Below, piece after piece: positions 17,635 to 26,850 of a stretch of 64,000 nt of DNA. The position numbers were made by a program, and so were the translations under genes. The stretch comes from an uncultured Paracoccaceae bacterium (GTDB taxonomy: Bacteria > Pseudomonadota > Alphaproteobacteria > Rhodobacterales > Rhodobacteraceae): positions 558,001-622,000 of the forward strand of contig CANMQO010000001.1 in the NCBI GenBank assembly GCA_947500055.1, in the 5' to 3' direction. The notes below the pieces were generated by a model. It searched no databases. It had not been told where the DNA came from and saw only the letters and a list, made by a program, of their open reading frames with translations. The stretch's first letter is position 1, and every line of letters begins with the position of its first letter.

Positions 17635-18612
17635 ATGACCCACAAGCCGAAAACGGCACGGGCGGTGAGGCGAGAGATGGCAGTTTATGATGAGGGGTTC
17701 GCTCCAACAGGCGGCGCATCGCGCACAGGTTTATTAGTAAATTACGCGGGCGCGGCGATGTCGCTGGCCCTGATCATTGGCGTCAGTTTCTGGGGCTACA
17801 AGCTGATCATGCGTGATGTCAGCGGCATCCCCGTAGTCCGCGCAATGGAAGGTGAGATGCGGGTATTGCCCGACAATCCCGGCGGCGACGTCGCCCGGCA
17901 TACCGGCCTTTCGGTGAATGAAGTGGCCGCCGTGGGCGAGGCTGGCGGCCCGGAGGACCGGTTGGTCTTGGCCCCGTCGACACCGGGACTGGCGCAGGAA
18001 GATCTGGATGCCCAACCACTTGCCGAGGCGGATGAGATTATCCCGCAGGAAATCGCACAGATTGCACCCGCTGCGGCAAGCGATGCAACAGCCCTGCAAG
18101 CTGACAATGCACCGCTGAGCGCGGATGACATTCTGGCCCTCGCCGATCAGATTGCGGCTGGCACCACGTCGCTGTCCGAGGCGGACGCCGCGCCGGAAGC
18201 CGTTGTGACCATCGCGCGCTCCGTTCCCGGGGTTGCCACATCCCTTCGCCCAGCCTTGCGCCCCGCCAGTCTGCGTGTAACGCAGCCTGCACCAGCACCA
18301 GCGCCTGTGCCCGCAACGTTAGACGCGCAGGAAGTTGCCGTCAGTACAGAGGTTTTCCCGGCTGGCACCAATCTGGTGCAGCTTGGTGCATTTCCATCGC
18401 CCAATCTGGCGGCGACAGAGTGGGGGCGTCTGCAAACCCGCTTTTCCCAACTGATCGGTGATCGCGACCGGGTCATCCAAGTGAGCAATCAAAGCAGCGG
18501 CACATGGTACCGGCTGCGCGCCAGCGGGTTTGAGGACCGGGCGGCGGCCAAACGGTTCTGCGCCGCCTTGGCTGCCGAAGGGGCCGATTGTGTGCCTGTG
18601 ACAGTCAACTGA
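17635..18612 (+). CDS. SPOR-domain cell-division-type membrane protein
   Basis: 325 residues. A cytoplasmic N-terminus is followed by one membrane segment (about 38-58, AAMSLALIIGVSFWGYKLI), a long low-complexity Ala/Pro-rich periplasmic linker (about 65-240), and a C-terminal SPOR domain (about 245-325, NLVQLGAFPSPNLAATEWGR). SPOR domains bind denuded glycan strands at the septum. Position between argS and nagZ, a peptidoglycan recycling gene, is the conserved Rhodobacteraceae order. Its stop is directly followed by the nagZ start. Confidence 0.85.
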   Translation: MTHKPKTARAVRREMAVYDEGFAPTGGASRTGLLVNYAGAAMSLALIIGVSFWGYKLIMRDVSGIPVVRAMEGEMRVLPDNPGGDVARHTGLSVNEVAAVGEAGGPEDRLVLAPSTPGLAQEDLDAQPLAEADEIIPQEIAQIAPAAASDATALQADNAPLSADDILALADQIAAGTTSLSEADAAPEAVVTIARSVPGVATSLRPALRPASLRVTQPAPAPAPVPATLDAQEVAVSTEVFPAGTNLVQLGAFPSPNLAATEWGRLQTRFSQLIGDRDRVIQVSNQSSGTWYRLRASGFEDRAAAKRFCAALAAEGADCVPVTVN

Positions 18613-19602
18613 ATGGCGTTGAATGCGACAATCCTTGGACCTGAAGGGCAGGGCGTAACAGATTGGGAACGCGGGTTTTTCCGGGATGCGCAGCCGCTTG
18701 GCTTCATCCTCTTTGCACGCAATATCGATAATCCTGACCAGTTGCGCCGCCTGACAGCGGAATTGCGTGATGCAGTCGGCCGGGATGCGCCGATCCTGAT
18801 TGATCAGGAGGGCGGGCGCGTGCAGCGGATGCGCAGCCCGCATTGGCGGGAATATCTGCCAGCGCTGGATCAGATGCGTCGGGCCAGCGACCCGCTGCGC
18901 GCGCAATGGATACGAAATCGGCTGATTGCGGCGGAACTGCATGACGTGGGGATCGACGTGAACTGCGCGCCGCTGGCTGATCTGGTTGAGGATGACACGC
19001 ATCCGGTCCTGTTGAACCGGCTTTATGGCGAAGACACCGACACGGTTGTTGCCGCCGCGCGCGTCTGTGCAGAGGCGCATCTGGCGGGCGGCGTGCTGCC
19101 CGTAGTCAAACATATCCCCGGTTATGGGCGCGCCTCCGTCGACAGTCATAAGGGCCTGCCTACCGTGCGGGCCGACCGCGCGGTGCTGGACGCCCATGAT
19201 TTTGCGCCCTTCAAAGCGCTGAACGATATCGCCATGGGGATGACCGCACATATCGTCTTTACCGCGATTGACCCGGAGGCCCCCGCCACGACATCACCCC
19301 GGATGATGCAGGTCATCCGCGAGGATATTGGCTTTGATGGACTGTTGATGACTGATGATCTGTCGATGGAGGCGCTGTCAGGCACCATCGCTGAACGCGC
19401 CACGGCTGCCATGAAAGCAGGCTGCGACATCAACCTGCATTGCAATGGCAAGGCGGATGAAATGCAGGCTGTTGCCGATGCATCCGGCGATATGACCCCA
19501 GCGGCGCAGACCCGCGCAAATCGCGCCTTGGCGCAGCGAAAACCCCCTGAACACATTGACATCCCGGCCCTGGAAGCGGAACTTGCAGCGCTACTGAGCT
19601 AA
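18613..19602 (+). CDS. nagZ: Beta-N-acetylhexosaminidase, GH3
   Basis: 329 residues, the one-domain NagZ length. The enzyme removes N-acetylglucosamine from anhydro-muropeptides in peptidoglycan recycling. Visible motifs are IDQEGGRVQR (64-72), the flexible catalytic loop KHIPGYG...DSH (166-179) with the Asp-His dyad at 177/179, and MTDDLSME carrying the nucleophile Asp. The usual PGHG is PGYG here, a change in a conserved position. The ATG follows the previous stop with no gap. Confidence 0.9.
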   Translation: MALNATILGPEGQGVTDWERGFFRDAQPLGFILFARNIDNPDQLRRLTAELRDAVGRDAPILIDQEGGRVQRMRSPHWREYLPALDQMRRASDPLRAQWIRNRLIAAELHDVGIDVNCAPLADLVEDDTHPVLLNRLYGEDTDTVVAAARVCAEAHLAGGVLPVVKHIPGYGRASVDSHKGLPTVRADRAVLDAHDFAPFKALNDIAMGMTAHIVFTAIDPEAPATTSPRMMQVIREDIGFDGLLMTDDLSMEALSGTIAERATAAMKAGCDINLHCNGKADEMQAVADASGDMTPAAQTRANRALAQRKPPEHIDIPALEAELAALLS

Positions 19603-19640
19603 GGGGTCCGATGCAGGGCGAGGAATTTCAAGAAGACACG

Positions 19641-20405
19641 ATGAGTGTCAGCGAGCGTGTCGCCGCTGAAGCGTTGATCGTCGATGTCGGCGCCTTTGAA
19701 GGCCCGCTTGACCTGCTTTTGACCCTGTCACGGACGCAGAAGGTTGATCTGCGTCAGATTTCCATTCTTGCGCTAGCCGAACAGTATCTGGCCTTCGTGG
19801 AAAAGGCGAAGCAGTTGCGGCTGGAACTGGCGGCGGACTATCTTGTGATGGCAGCCTGGCTCGCCTTCCTCAAGTCTCGCTTGCTGTTGCCGCCCGACCC
19901 GACCGAAGAGGGCCCATCAGGCGAAGAGCTTGCCGCCCATCTGGCGTTTCAGCTGGAGCGGTTGGAGGCGATGCGCAACGCAGCTGCCCAACTGATGGCG
20001 CGCGATCAACTGGGCCGCGATTTCTTTGCCCGGGGGATTACCGAGGATGTGCAGCGCGTGCGCAAGGTAACCTATACTGCGACCCTGCTCGACCTGATGC
20101 AGGGCTATGCCCGGATCCGCACTCGCGATGATTTCCGCCCCTTCGTGATGGACCGCCAGCATGTGATGACGATGGAGCAAGCGCTGGACCGGATGCGCCA
20201 CCTGATCGGCTTTGCCGGTGACTGGACGGATATCTCCAGCTATCTGCCAGACGGTTGGAATGCCGATCCGCAGCGCGTGCGCTCAACCACTGCCGCAACC
20301 TTTGCCGCCAGTCTGGAACTGGCCAAGGAAGGCAAGATCGAGATCAGACAGGGCGATATGTTTGCGCCTATTCAAATCCGCAAGAAGGCCCCGAGGGATG
20401 AGTGA
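19641..20405 (+). CDS. scpA: Segregation and condensation protein A
   Basis: 254 residues from MSVSERVAAEA; a start 30 bases upstream (19611) is also in frame. ScpA is the kleisin of the bacterial SMC condensin and bridges the SMC heads. The N-terminal kleisin block VGAFEGPLDLLLTLSRTQKVDLRQI is diagnostic, and the C-terminal winged-helix portion covers about 180-250. The last codons overlap the scpB start by 8 bases. Confidence 0.92.
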   Translation: MSVSERVAAEALIVDVGAFEGPLDLLLTLSRTQKVDLRQISILALAEQYLAFVEKAKQLRLELAADYLVMAAWLAFLKSRLLLPPDPTEEGPSGEELAAHLAFQLERLEAMRNAAAQLMARDQLGRDFFARGITEDVQRVRKVTYTATLLDLMQGYARIRTRDDFRPFVMDRQHVMTMEQALDRMRHLIGFAGDWTDISSYLPDGWNADPQRVRSTTAATFAASLELAKEGKIEIRQGDMFAPIQIRKKAPRDE

Positions 20406-21042
20406 CCCGAAAAATGACAGCCTGTTCGAAGCGCCGCCCATGGGTGAACAGGAACGTATGGTCGAGGCGATCCTGTTTGCCACGGCTGACCCGGTCACGG
20501 TCAAGGAACTGACCGGGCGGATGCCGCATGGATGCGACCCGGCAGAGGCGATTGCGCATCTGCGCAAACGCTATGACGGGCGGGGGGTCAATATTGTGCG
20601 TGTTGGCGATGCTTGGGCAATCCGCACGGCACCTGACCTTGGGTTCCTGATGCAGAAGGAAACGGTCGAGACCCGCAAATTGTCGCGTGCCGCGATCGAA
20701 ACTTTGGCGATTGTGGCCTATCACCAGCCGGTCACCCGTGCGGAGATTGAGGAAATTCGTGGTGTCAGCGTCAGCCGTGGTACAATTGACCAGCTGATCG
20801 AGATGGAGTGGATCAGGTTTGGCCGTCGTAAGATGACGCCGGGTCGCCCTGTGACTTTTGTTGTCACGCAAGAGTTCCTTGACCATTTCGGGCTAGAGAA
20901 TGCCCGCGATCTGCCTGGGCTGAAGGAACTGCGTGCTGCCGGTCTTTTGGAGAACAGGCCGCCGCCGGGTGCCGCCGGACTGGGAGATAAGGATGATGAG
21001 GACGAGGAAGATGACGATCAGACCGAACTCTTCGAAGAGTAG
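20398..21042 (+). CDS. scpB: Segregation and condensation protein B
   Basis: 214 residues. ScpB is the dimeric winged-helix (KITE) partner of ScpA in the SMC complex. Two winged-helix domains are seen, with the typical SRAAIETLAIVAYHQPVTRAEIEEIRG stretch at about 97-123 (quoted only in part by families). The C-terminus is an acidic tail (DDEDEEDDD). The start overlaps scpA, as usual. Confidence 0.92.
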   Translation: MSDPKNDSLFEAPPMGEQERMVEAILFATADPVTVKELTGRMPHGCDPAEAIAHLRKRYDGRGVNIVRVGDAWAIRTAPDLGFLMQKETVETRKLSRAAIETLAIVAYHQPVTRAEIEEIRGVSVSRGTIDQLIEMEWIRFGRRKMTPGRPVTFVVTQEFLDHFGLENARDLPGLKELRAAGLLENRPPPGAAGLGDKDDEDEEDDDQTELFEE

Positions 21043-21087
21043 ATTGTCACCTCGTCACATCAGGGCCGCGACAGGAGTGATGCGCAA

Positions 21088-21288
21088 ATGAACATGAACA
21101 GACTGATCAACATGGCGGTCCGGATGCTGATGCGCAAAGGGATTGATGCAGGCGTCGATGTCGCAACCCGCCGTGGAAAGCGCCCGGAGGATATGAGTGC
21201 GAAGGAACGACAAGCGGCGCGATCCGCCCGCCAAAACACCCAAAGCGCAAGGCGCAGCCTGCGGTTTATGCGCCGTTTCATGCGGTAA
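21088..21288 (+). CDS. Small basic protein downstream of scpB
   Basis: 66 residues, very rich in Arg, Lys and Met (begins MNMNRLINMAVRMLMRKG, ends RRFMRRFMR). A ribosome site CAGGAG lies 8 bases upstream. Similar short basic proteins follow scpB in other Rhodobacteraceae as far as I recall. Nucleic acid or membrane association is possible from charge alone; no function is known. Confidence 0.6.
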   Translation: MNMNRLINMAVRMLMRKGIDAGVDVATRRGKRPEDMSAKERQAARSARQNTQSARRSLRFMRRFMR

Positions 21289-21367
21289 TGGAGCGTTATG
21301 CGAAAAAACCGCAATCACCTAACGCTGCCTGAAACCCGCAATTTCAATGGTTTAGGTGATGGGCGAA

Positions 21368-21397
21368 GTTTCAGGTATTTCGTCAAACGCGATATGT
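21368..21397 (+). repeat. Copy 2 of a 30-base intergenic repeat
   Basis: Second copy of the element at 15701-15730 (24 of 30 identical). Here it lies immediately before, and touches, the 13-bp-stem hairpin at 21395-21431. Confidence 0.45.
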
Positions 21398-21431
21398 CAC
21401 CCGTCCCTGATCAAGTCCGGGACGGGTGACA
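21395..21431. terminator. 13-bp perfect hairpin between convergent genes
   Basis: Arms TGTCACCCGTCCC (21395-21407) and its complement (21419-21431) enclose an 11-base loop. It lies between the small basic gene (+) and dcd (-), ending one base before the dcd stop. No T tract follows on either strand, so termination may be weak or Rho-assisted. Confidence 0.55.
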
Positions 21432-22511
21432 TCACGATTTGAAGTGCTTTGATAGCTTCAGACCTTGGCCCTGATAGTTCGATTTGATCTCGCGCCCATA
21501 TAGTGCATCTGGCATCGCTGTCATGTTTTCGTAAACCAGCCGCCCGACGACCTGCCCATGTTCCAAAACGAACGGGGCCTCGTGACAGCGGACTTCCAGC
21601 ACGCCGCGTGATCCGGCGCCGCCTGCTTCGGCATAGCCAAAACCGGGGTCGAAGAAGCCCGCGTAATGCACCCTGAATTCACCAACCATCGCCAGATAGG
21701 GCGCCATTTCAGCCGCTTGCAACGGTGGGATGACAATCGCCTCACGACTGACAAGGATGTAAAACGCGCCGGGGTCGAGGATGATCCAGCCCTTACCGGT
21801 ATGCACCGGCTCCCAGAACTCGTCGGGATCGTAATACCCCAGCTTGGACAGGTCGATCACGCCGGTATGGGGCTTGGCCCGATAGCCCACCAGATCGCTA
21901 TCCTCGGGCCGTAAATCCACCGAAAACCCCAGCCCGTCAGAGATAACCGGATCGCCGGACACAATGGGCGTCTGCGCATGCAGCGCGCGCAATTCATCGT
22001 CTGACATCAAGGTCTTGCCCTGCCGAAAGATGATCTGGTTCAGCATCTGCCCTTGCTGGGCCACGACGGAAAAGGAGCGTGGGCAAATCTCGACATAAAG
22101 AGGGCCTGTATAGCCGACTGGCACACGGTCAAATTCAACCCCGTGATCGGTGATGATCCGGGTCAGCAGGTCCAACCGACCAATGGACGATTTCGCACTT
22201 GCGGCGGCGGTCATGCCAGCGGGCAGCGACAGGCTTTCCATCAGGGGCACGACATAGACGCAGCCCTTTTCCAGCACGGCCCCGTGGGCAAGGTCGATGG
22301 AATGCATCTGAAAATCAGAGAGCCGGTCCTTCACCTTGCGTTGTCGTCCGGCCAGAAACGACGCGCGGACGCGGTAGGCCACTGGTCCAAGCCGTAGATC
22401 AAGCGAGGCGGGCTGGATTTGACCCGGCGCAATCGGATCGGTGGCGGTGATCCCACCATCCGATATCATCGCCTTGATCTGATGATCGGCCAGAACGCCG
22501 GGTTTGGTCAT
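21432..22511 (-). CDS. dcd: dCTP deaminase, long alphaproteobacterial form
   Basis: 359 residues from MTKPGVLADHQIKAM; a longer start at 22556 is in frame but unsupported. Annotated as 2'-deoxycytidine 5'-triphosphate deaminase, converting dCTP to dUTP. The motif AKSSIGRLDLLTR gives the active-site Ser and Arg. At nearly twice the length of E. coli Dcd (193), it carries two tandem dUTPase-like beta-barrel halves (about 1-180 and 190-359); this duplicated form is common in Alphaproteobacteria. A tRNA-Pro gene lies just upstream on the same strand. Confidence 0.88.
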   Translation of the reverse strand: MTKPGVLADHQIKAMISDGGITATDPIAPGQIQPASLDLRLGPVAYRVRASFLAGRQRKVKDRLSDFQMHSIDLAHGAVLEKGCVYVVPLMESLSLPAGMTAAASAKSSIGRLDLLTRIITDHGVEFDRVPVGYTGPLYVEICPRSFSVVAQQGQMLNQIIFRQGKTLMSDDELRALHAQTPIVSGDPVISDGLGFSVDLRPEDSDLVGYRAKPHTGVIDLSKLGYYDPDEFWEPVHTGKGWIILDPGAFYILVSREAIVIPPLQAAEMAPYLAMVGEFRVHYAGFFDPGFGYAEAGGAGSRGVLEVRCHEAPFVLEHGQVVGRLVYENMTAMPDALYGREIKSNYQGQGLKLSKHFKS

Positions 22512-22573
22512 GGCTAATCCCCCCTGGATACCAAAACGCCCGCCGTGCAGATGCACAAGCGGGCGGTTATGTT

Positions 22574-22650
22574 TGGTCGGGCTAGCAGGACTCGAACCTG
22601 CGACCTTCCGTCCCCCAGACGGACGCGCTACCAGGCTGCGCCATAGCCCG
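22574..22650 (-). tRNA. tRNA-Pro (anticodon GGG)
   Basis: On the minus strand the sequence folds as a 77-base tRNA beginning CGGGCTATGGCGCAGCC and ending with an encoded ACCA. The anticodon stem TCCGT/ACGGA encloses the loop CTGGGGG, giving anticodon GGG. The T arm contains GGTTCGAGTCC. Confidence 0.96.
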
Positions 22651-22712
22651 ACTGAGCGCTTTCATAACGGAAAAGTTTGCAGGGGCAAGTCCGAAAAACC
22701 TCACGCGCCAGA

Positions 22713-23330
22713 TCAGCCGTTTTGCATCCGGTCGCGCAACTGCTCGAGTCGCTGGACGAGCGGCGCGATTTGTGCGGCGTGCCCACCGTGCTTGTCAGGC
22801 TGCCAGTTGATCAGACCAAAGCTTCTGGCCGGCAGATCGGGCAACTTATCCGGCAAGGGCGGCAAGGTGACCTCAAAGCCAGGCCGTGGCTCGGCTGCTT
22901 TGCTGGCAGGCTCATCAAAGGGCAGGGCGTCCTGAAACGGTGCCGCCTCTGGTGTTGGCGCCGTCGGCGCAGGTGCCTGCATCACAGGTTCGGGTTCTGC
23001 TGCTTCAGAGACAGGTTTCGGCTCCAATACAGGGGCTGCGGCCTTTGCCGGTGCGCTCATCGATTTGCCCAGTGTCGCCACATGCTTCACGCCCTTGTCG
23101 CGCAAAAGTTTCTGGGTGCCCTTGATGGTCATCCCTTCTTCGTGCAGCAACTGCTTGATTCCGCCCAGTAAATCCATATCGCTCGGGCGATAATAACGGC
23201 GCCCACCGGCACCTTTGACGGGTTTTATCTGGCTGAACTTACTTTCCCAAAACCGTAACACATGGGTCGGCGTATCGAGCCATTCGGCGACTTCGCTGAT
23301 GGTCCGAAAGGCGTCTTTGGCTTTTGCCAT
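22713..23330 (-). CDS. MerR-family transcriptional regulator
   Basis: 205 residues. An N-terminal MerR winged-helix domain ([25 protein letters not shown], then [19 protein letters not shown]) is followed by a long Pro/Ala-rich low-complexity segment (about 90-170) instead of a ligand-binding domain. It lacks the cysteines of metal-sensing members. It follows ihfA with 3 bases between, an arrangement conserved in Rhodobacterales. Targets unknown. Confidence 0.85.
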   Translation of the reverse strand: MAKAKDAFRTISEVAEWLDTPTHVLRFWESKFSQIKPVKGAGGRRYYRPSDMDLLGGIKQLLHEEGMTIKGTQKLLRDKGVKHVATLGKSMSAPAKAAAPVLEPKPVSEAAEPEPVMQAPAPTAPTPEAAPFQDALPFDEPASKAAEPRPGFEVTLPPLPDKLPDLPARSFGLINWQPDKHGGHAAQIAPLVQRLEQLRDRMQNG

Positions 23331-23333
23331 AGC

Positions 23334-23636
23334 TTAGGATTTGTTCCCTGCGGCCACGCGGTCTTTCATCAGATGCGAAGGCCGGAAGGTCAGAACGCGG
23401 CGGGGATGAATTGGCACTTCTTCCCCCGTCTTGGGGTTACGACCGATGCGCGCGGCCTTTTCGCGGACCGCAAATGTACCGAACGAAGAGATCTTGACCG
23501 TTTCACCTGATACCAGCGCATCAGAGATATGCGACAGGACACTTTCCACCAGATCAGCGCTATCATTGCGCGAAAGCCCAACTTCATTATGAACCGCATC
23601 TGCCAAATCCATGCGTGTCAATGTTTTATCGGTCAT
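23334..23636 (-). CDS. ihfA: Integration host factor subunit alpha
   Basis: 100 residues from [20 protein letters not shown]. The DNA-bending beta-ribbon arm region [17 protein letters not shown] and the N-terminal helices match the IHF/HU fold; the alpha assignment rests on the operon with fabH, plsX and the MerR gene. IHF shapes promoters, origins and recombination sites as a heterodimer with IhfB, whose gene is not in the window. Confidence 0.92.
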   Translation of the reverse strand: MTDKTLTRMDLADAVHNEVGLSRNDSADLVESVLSHISDALVSGETVKISSFGTFAVREKAARIGRNPKTGEEVPIHPRRVLTFRPSHLMKDRVAAGNKS

Positions 23637-23732
23637 AAAAGTACCCCTCACTATTGAGCGGAGCATACGCGCGAGGGAAAATCAGAGTCAATAACAAGGA
23701 CTTGGCAAACGTGGTTAACAGTGCGTTTCTGC

Positions 23733-24704
23733 CTACCACCGAATGACAACAGCGCCCCAGGCCAAACCGCCGCCAATTGCTTCGGTCACGACAAGATCGC
23801 CTTGCTTGATCTGGCCGCTGTTTACGCCGACCGAGAGAGCAAGCGGAATCGATGCAGCAGAGGTGTTTCCGTGATCCTGAACCGTGACGACAACCCGATC
23901 CATGCCAACGCCGAGTTTCCTTGCCGTGGACTGGATGATCCGGATGTTTGCCTGATGCGGCACGACCCAGGTCACGTCATCTGGGCCAAGCCCAACTTTA
24001 TCGAGAGCGGTATGTGCGGTTTGGGCCAGTTTTTCGACGGCGTGGCGGAAGACCTCTTTGCCCTCCATCCGCAGCACGCCGGTGCTGTTGGTCGACACAC
24101 CGCCATCAACGTAAAGCAGGTCCTTGTAACGCCCGTCGGAATTCAGGTCGGTTGATAGAATGCCGCGGTCGTCGGATGTGCCCGCGCTCTCTTCGGCCTC
24201 AAGGATCAATGCGCCTGCGCCGTCGCCAAACAGTACACAGGTTGCCCGATCGGTCCAGTCCATGATCCGGCTGAAGGTTTCGGCACCGATCACCAATACA
24301 CGGTCCGCCTGACCAGAGACAATCAGGGCGTTTGCATTGGATAGGGCATAGACGAAACCGGCACAAACCGCTTGCACATCAAAGGCATAGCCCTTGGTGT
24401 TGCCGATTGCGTGCTGGACCATTGTGGCCGCCGACGGGAAGGTCAGATCAGCCGTGGATGTGGCCAGAACGATGGCGTCAATGTCATCGCCCTGCATACC
24501 GGCCATCTCCAACGCGGCCTTGGCCGCATGGGTGGCGAGATCCGATGTTGTCTGGTTCGGGGCGGCAAAATGCCGACGCTCAATCCCGGAGCGGGCCTTG
24601 ATCCACTCATCGCTGGTATCAAGGGTTTTTTCGAACTCGGCATTGGGAACAACGCGTTCCGGCAGGTAGTGGCCGACCCCTTTGACGACTGCGCGACGTG
24701 TCAT
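23733..24704 (-). CDS. fabH: 3-oxoacyl-ACP synthase III
   Basis: 323 residues. The enzyme condenses acetyl-CoA with malonyl-ACP to start fatty acid synthesis. Catalytic Cys is C114 (DVQAVCAGFVYAL), His lies in VVPHQANIRI, and Asn in DHGNTSAAS. It is read from the same leftward operon as plsX (6-base gap). Confidence 0.95.
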   Translation of the reverse strand: MTRRAVVKGVGHYLPERVVPNAEFEKTLDTSDEWIKARSGIERRHFAAPNQTTSDLATHAAKAALEMAGMQGDDIDAIVLATSTADLTFPSAATMVQHAIGNTKGYAFDVQAVCAGFVYALSNANALIVSGQADRVLVIGAETFSRIMDWTDRATCVLFGDGAGALILEAEESAGTSDDRGILSTDLNSDGRYKDLLYVDGGVSTNSTGVLRMEGKEVFRHAVEKLAQTAHTALDKVGLGPDDVTWVVPHQANIRIIQSTARKLGVGMDRVVVTVQDHGNTSAASIPLALSVGVNSGQIKQGDLVVTEAIGGGLAWGAVVIRW

Positions 24705-24710
24705 ATTTTC

Positions 24711-25832
24711 TTAGCCCGTATTGGTGTCCGGATTTTCGGTTTCACCTTCTTGCCCCGCATCTTGGGCAAGTGATGCTGCAGATGCAACCCGCGCCGCGAG
24801 TTTATCGGAGAAACCGCTTTGCGCCAACTGATAGGCGAGGTGGAGTGCTGCGGCCATGCCGGTTGCGTCGGCTGACCCGTGGCTTTTCACAACCGTCTGG
24901 TTCAACCCCAGAAAGACGCCACCATTCACCCGACGCGGGTCGATCCGTCTGCGCAGACGCCGCAGTGAGCCGCGCGCCAGCAGTGCGGCGATCATGGATA
25001 AGGGCGTCTTCATTAGCGCGGCACGCAGCAGTTCGCTGATAAGATTGGCGGTGCCCTCGCCAGTTTTCAACGCGACATTGCCGGTGAACCCATCGGTCAC
25101 GATCACGTCCACCTTGTCTGAGGGCAGATCGCCGCCTTCGATGAAGCCAATATAGTTAAAGTCACCAATTTGTGATGCGTTTCCAATGAGTTCATGGGCG
25201 ACTTTCAACTCGGCCCGGCCCTTGTGCTCTTCGGTGCCAACATTCAGCAAACCCACCCGAGGGTGGCGAATATCAAGCCCATTGCGGGCATAAGAGGCTC
25301 CCATCAGGGCATATGTCAGCAAGTCATCCTGATCCGCGCGGATATCAGCGCCAGCATCCAACATGACGTTGAACCCCGACGGGTTGCGCGATGGCCAGAG
25401 ACAGGCAATGGCCGGTCGGTTCACGCCCTCGGCCTTGCGGAGCCGCAGCATCGACATGGCCATCAGGCCACCGGTATTGCCGCAGCTTATACAGACGGCA
25501 GCCTCTTTATTGCGCACAGCCTCGATTGCCGACCACATTGATGTATTCTTGCCCTGCCGCAGCACATGGCTGGGCTTGTCGGTCATTTTCACAACATCCT
25601 GCGCATCGTGAATGGTCACACGTGATGCCAGATTATGCTTTGCCAGCAGCGGCTTAAGCTCTGTCTCCGGTCCATGCAGGATCGCGCGGGCTTCTGGTGC
25701 GTCCTTCAAGAACTGCGAAAGGCCCGCAACGACTGTTGCAGGCCCTGCGTCGCCGCCCATGGCGTCAACGGAAAGAATCTGTGATGCGCTGTTCGCCGGT
25801 GTCGGATCGGTGTCCGTCGGGCTCTGCGTCAT
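24711..25832 (-). CDS. plsX: Phosphate acyltransferase PlsX
   Basis: 373 residues. PlsX makes acyl-phosphate from acyl-ACP for phosphatidic acid synthesis. The N-terminal block ILSVDAMGGDAGPATVVAGL is the family signature; about 20 residues precede it, so a later start is possible, but no closer ATG is better. A second signature is the CISCGNTGGLMAMSML stretch. It lies between rpmF and fabH, as in most Alphaproteobacteria. Confidence 0.94.
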   Translation of the reverse strand: MTQSPTDTDPTPANSASQILSVDAMGGDAGPATVVAGLSQFLKDAPEARAILHGPETELKPLLAKHNLASRVTIHDAQDVVKMTDKPSHVLRQGKNTSMWSAIEAVRNKEAAVCISCGNTGGLMAMSMLRLRKAEGVNRPAIACLWPSRNPSGFNVMLDAGADIRADQDDLLTYALMGASYARNGLDIRHPRVGLLNVGTEEHKGRAELKVAHELIGNASQIGDFNYIGFIEGGDLPSDKVDVIVTDGFTGNVALKTGEGTANLISELLRAALMKTPLSMIAALLARGSLRRLRRRIDPRRVNGGVFLGLNQTVVKSHGSADATGMAAALHLAYQLAQSGFSDKLAARVASAASLAQDAGQEGETENPDTNTG

Positions 25833-25853
25833 CTTTGATGCCTATCGCGCAGC

Positions 25854-26060
25854 TTATGCTGCGTCGTCGTCCAGATCGATGTCTGAGGTGTCGGCGATCA
25901 CTTCGCGTGTCGCGTAATGACCGCAGGACGGGCAAACGTGATGTGGGCGCTTAAGCTCGCCACAGTTGTCGCATTCGTTGGGGTTTGCCGCCACAAGCGC
26001 GTCATGCGCACGCCGGTTGTTGCGGCGGGATTTGGATACTTTGTTCTGCTGGACAGCCAT
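25854..26060 (-). CDS. rpmF: 50S ribosomal protein L32
   Basis: 68 residues starting [17 protein letters not shown]. Four cysteines at 30, 33, 43 and 46 form the zinc ribbon typical of L32. Located between the DUF177 gene and plsX in the conserved order. The gap to the DUF177 gene (26061-26222) carries the upstream leader of rpmF; I see no further gene there. Confidence 0.96.
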   Translation of the reverse strand: MAVQQNKVSKSRRNNRRAHDALVAANPNECDNCGELKRPHHVCPSCGHYATREVIADTSDIDLDDDAA

Positions 26061-26222
26061 GTCTCAACCCTATGTTTTATGGGCCGCTGGCCCGGTGTGT
26101 CTTGCGTCAAACGGGGTCCTACGCCATTGCGGCAGCCCTGTCGAGTGCGATGTCAAAGAGGCCGCGAACATACTGCGATTCCGCATTTGTGCAAGTGTTT
26201 TTCACATGCCCGTTCGGTTGCG

Positions 26223-26780
26223 CTATTTGCCCTTGTTTTTAAGGCTTTCGCGCAAGGCACCGAGCCCCGCAAATGGCTTTGTGTCCTCATCCGTCATCGC
26301 TGTTGTCCCTGGGGCGGCAAAGACGGCCTCACCCAGGTCTGCCCCCTCGGCCCTTGGGTAAAGCGGCAGGGCCAGCGACAGCGCCTCGATCATCACAGCG
26401 GCAAGATCCAGCGTGGCGGGCAGCTCTTCGACGCTGTCATCATCGGGCATCTCGACTTCGCTGCCTTCAATTTCCGGCATTTCGGCCAGATAGGTTCGCG
26501 CGACCGGTTCGTCGATCCGCGTTGTGACCGGCCCCAACGTCACCACGCATTCCTGAACGACCGTCGCGCCCAGATCTGCAGTGAGCGCCCAGTCTTTGCC
26601 GCCAACCGGCGTTAACTGACCGGAAAACCTAAGTTTTTTGATGGCCCGGATACCCAACACTTGCGCCACGGCCTGCCGTTCATCGGTATCAGGCGTCAGG
26701 GAGAACGCTGTCGGTCGTCCTGTGGCAAGATCGGCCATACGTAATATTGATTGGGGCAGGTCAGCCACAAAACTATCCAT
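26223..26780 (-). CDS. DUF177 / YceD-family protein
   Basis: 185 residues. The conserved C-V-x-T-L block (VQECVVTLGPV) and the acidic stretch after it are typical of DUF177 proteins, which are encoded next to rpmF throughout bacteria and are linked to 23S rRNA accumulation. First gene of the leftward operon DUF177-rpmF-plsX-fabH-ihfA-MerR; divergent from bamE across 70 bases. Confidence 0.88.
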   Translation of the reverse strand: MDSFVADLPQSILRMADLATGRPTAFSLTPDTDERQAVAQVLGIRAIKKLRFSGQLTPVGGKDWALTADLGATVVQECVVTLGPVTTRIDEPVARTYLAEMPEIEGSEVEMPDDDSVEELPATLDLAAVMIEALSLALPLYPRAEGADLGEAVFAAPGTTAMTDEDTKPFAGLGALRESLKNKGK

Positions 26781-26850
26781 TCTTGAACAGGGGGCGGGTT
26801 GTCATGTAGTGGAGATAGAAGGCATAAGACGCCAAAGCAAGAGGGCCGAT

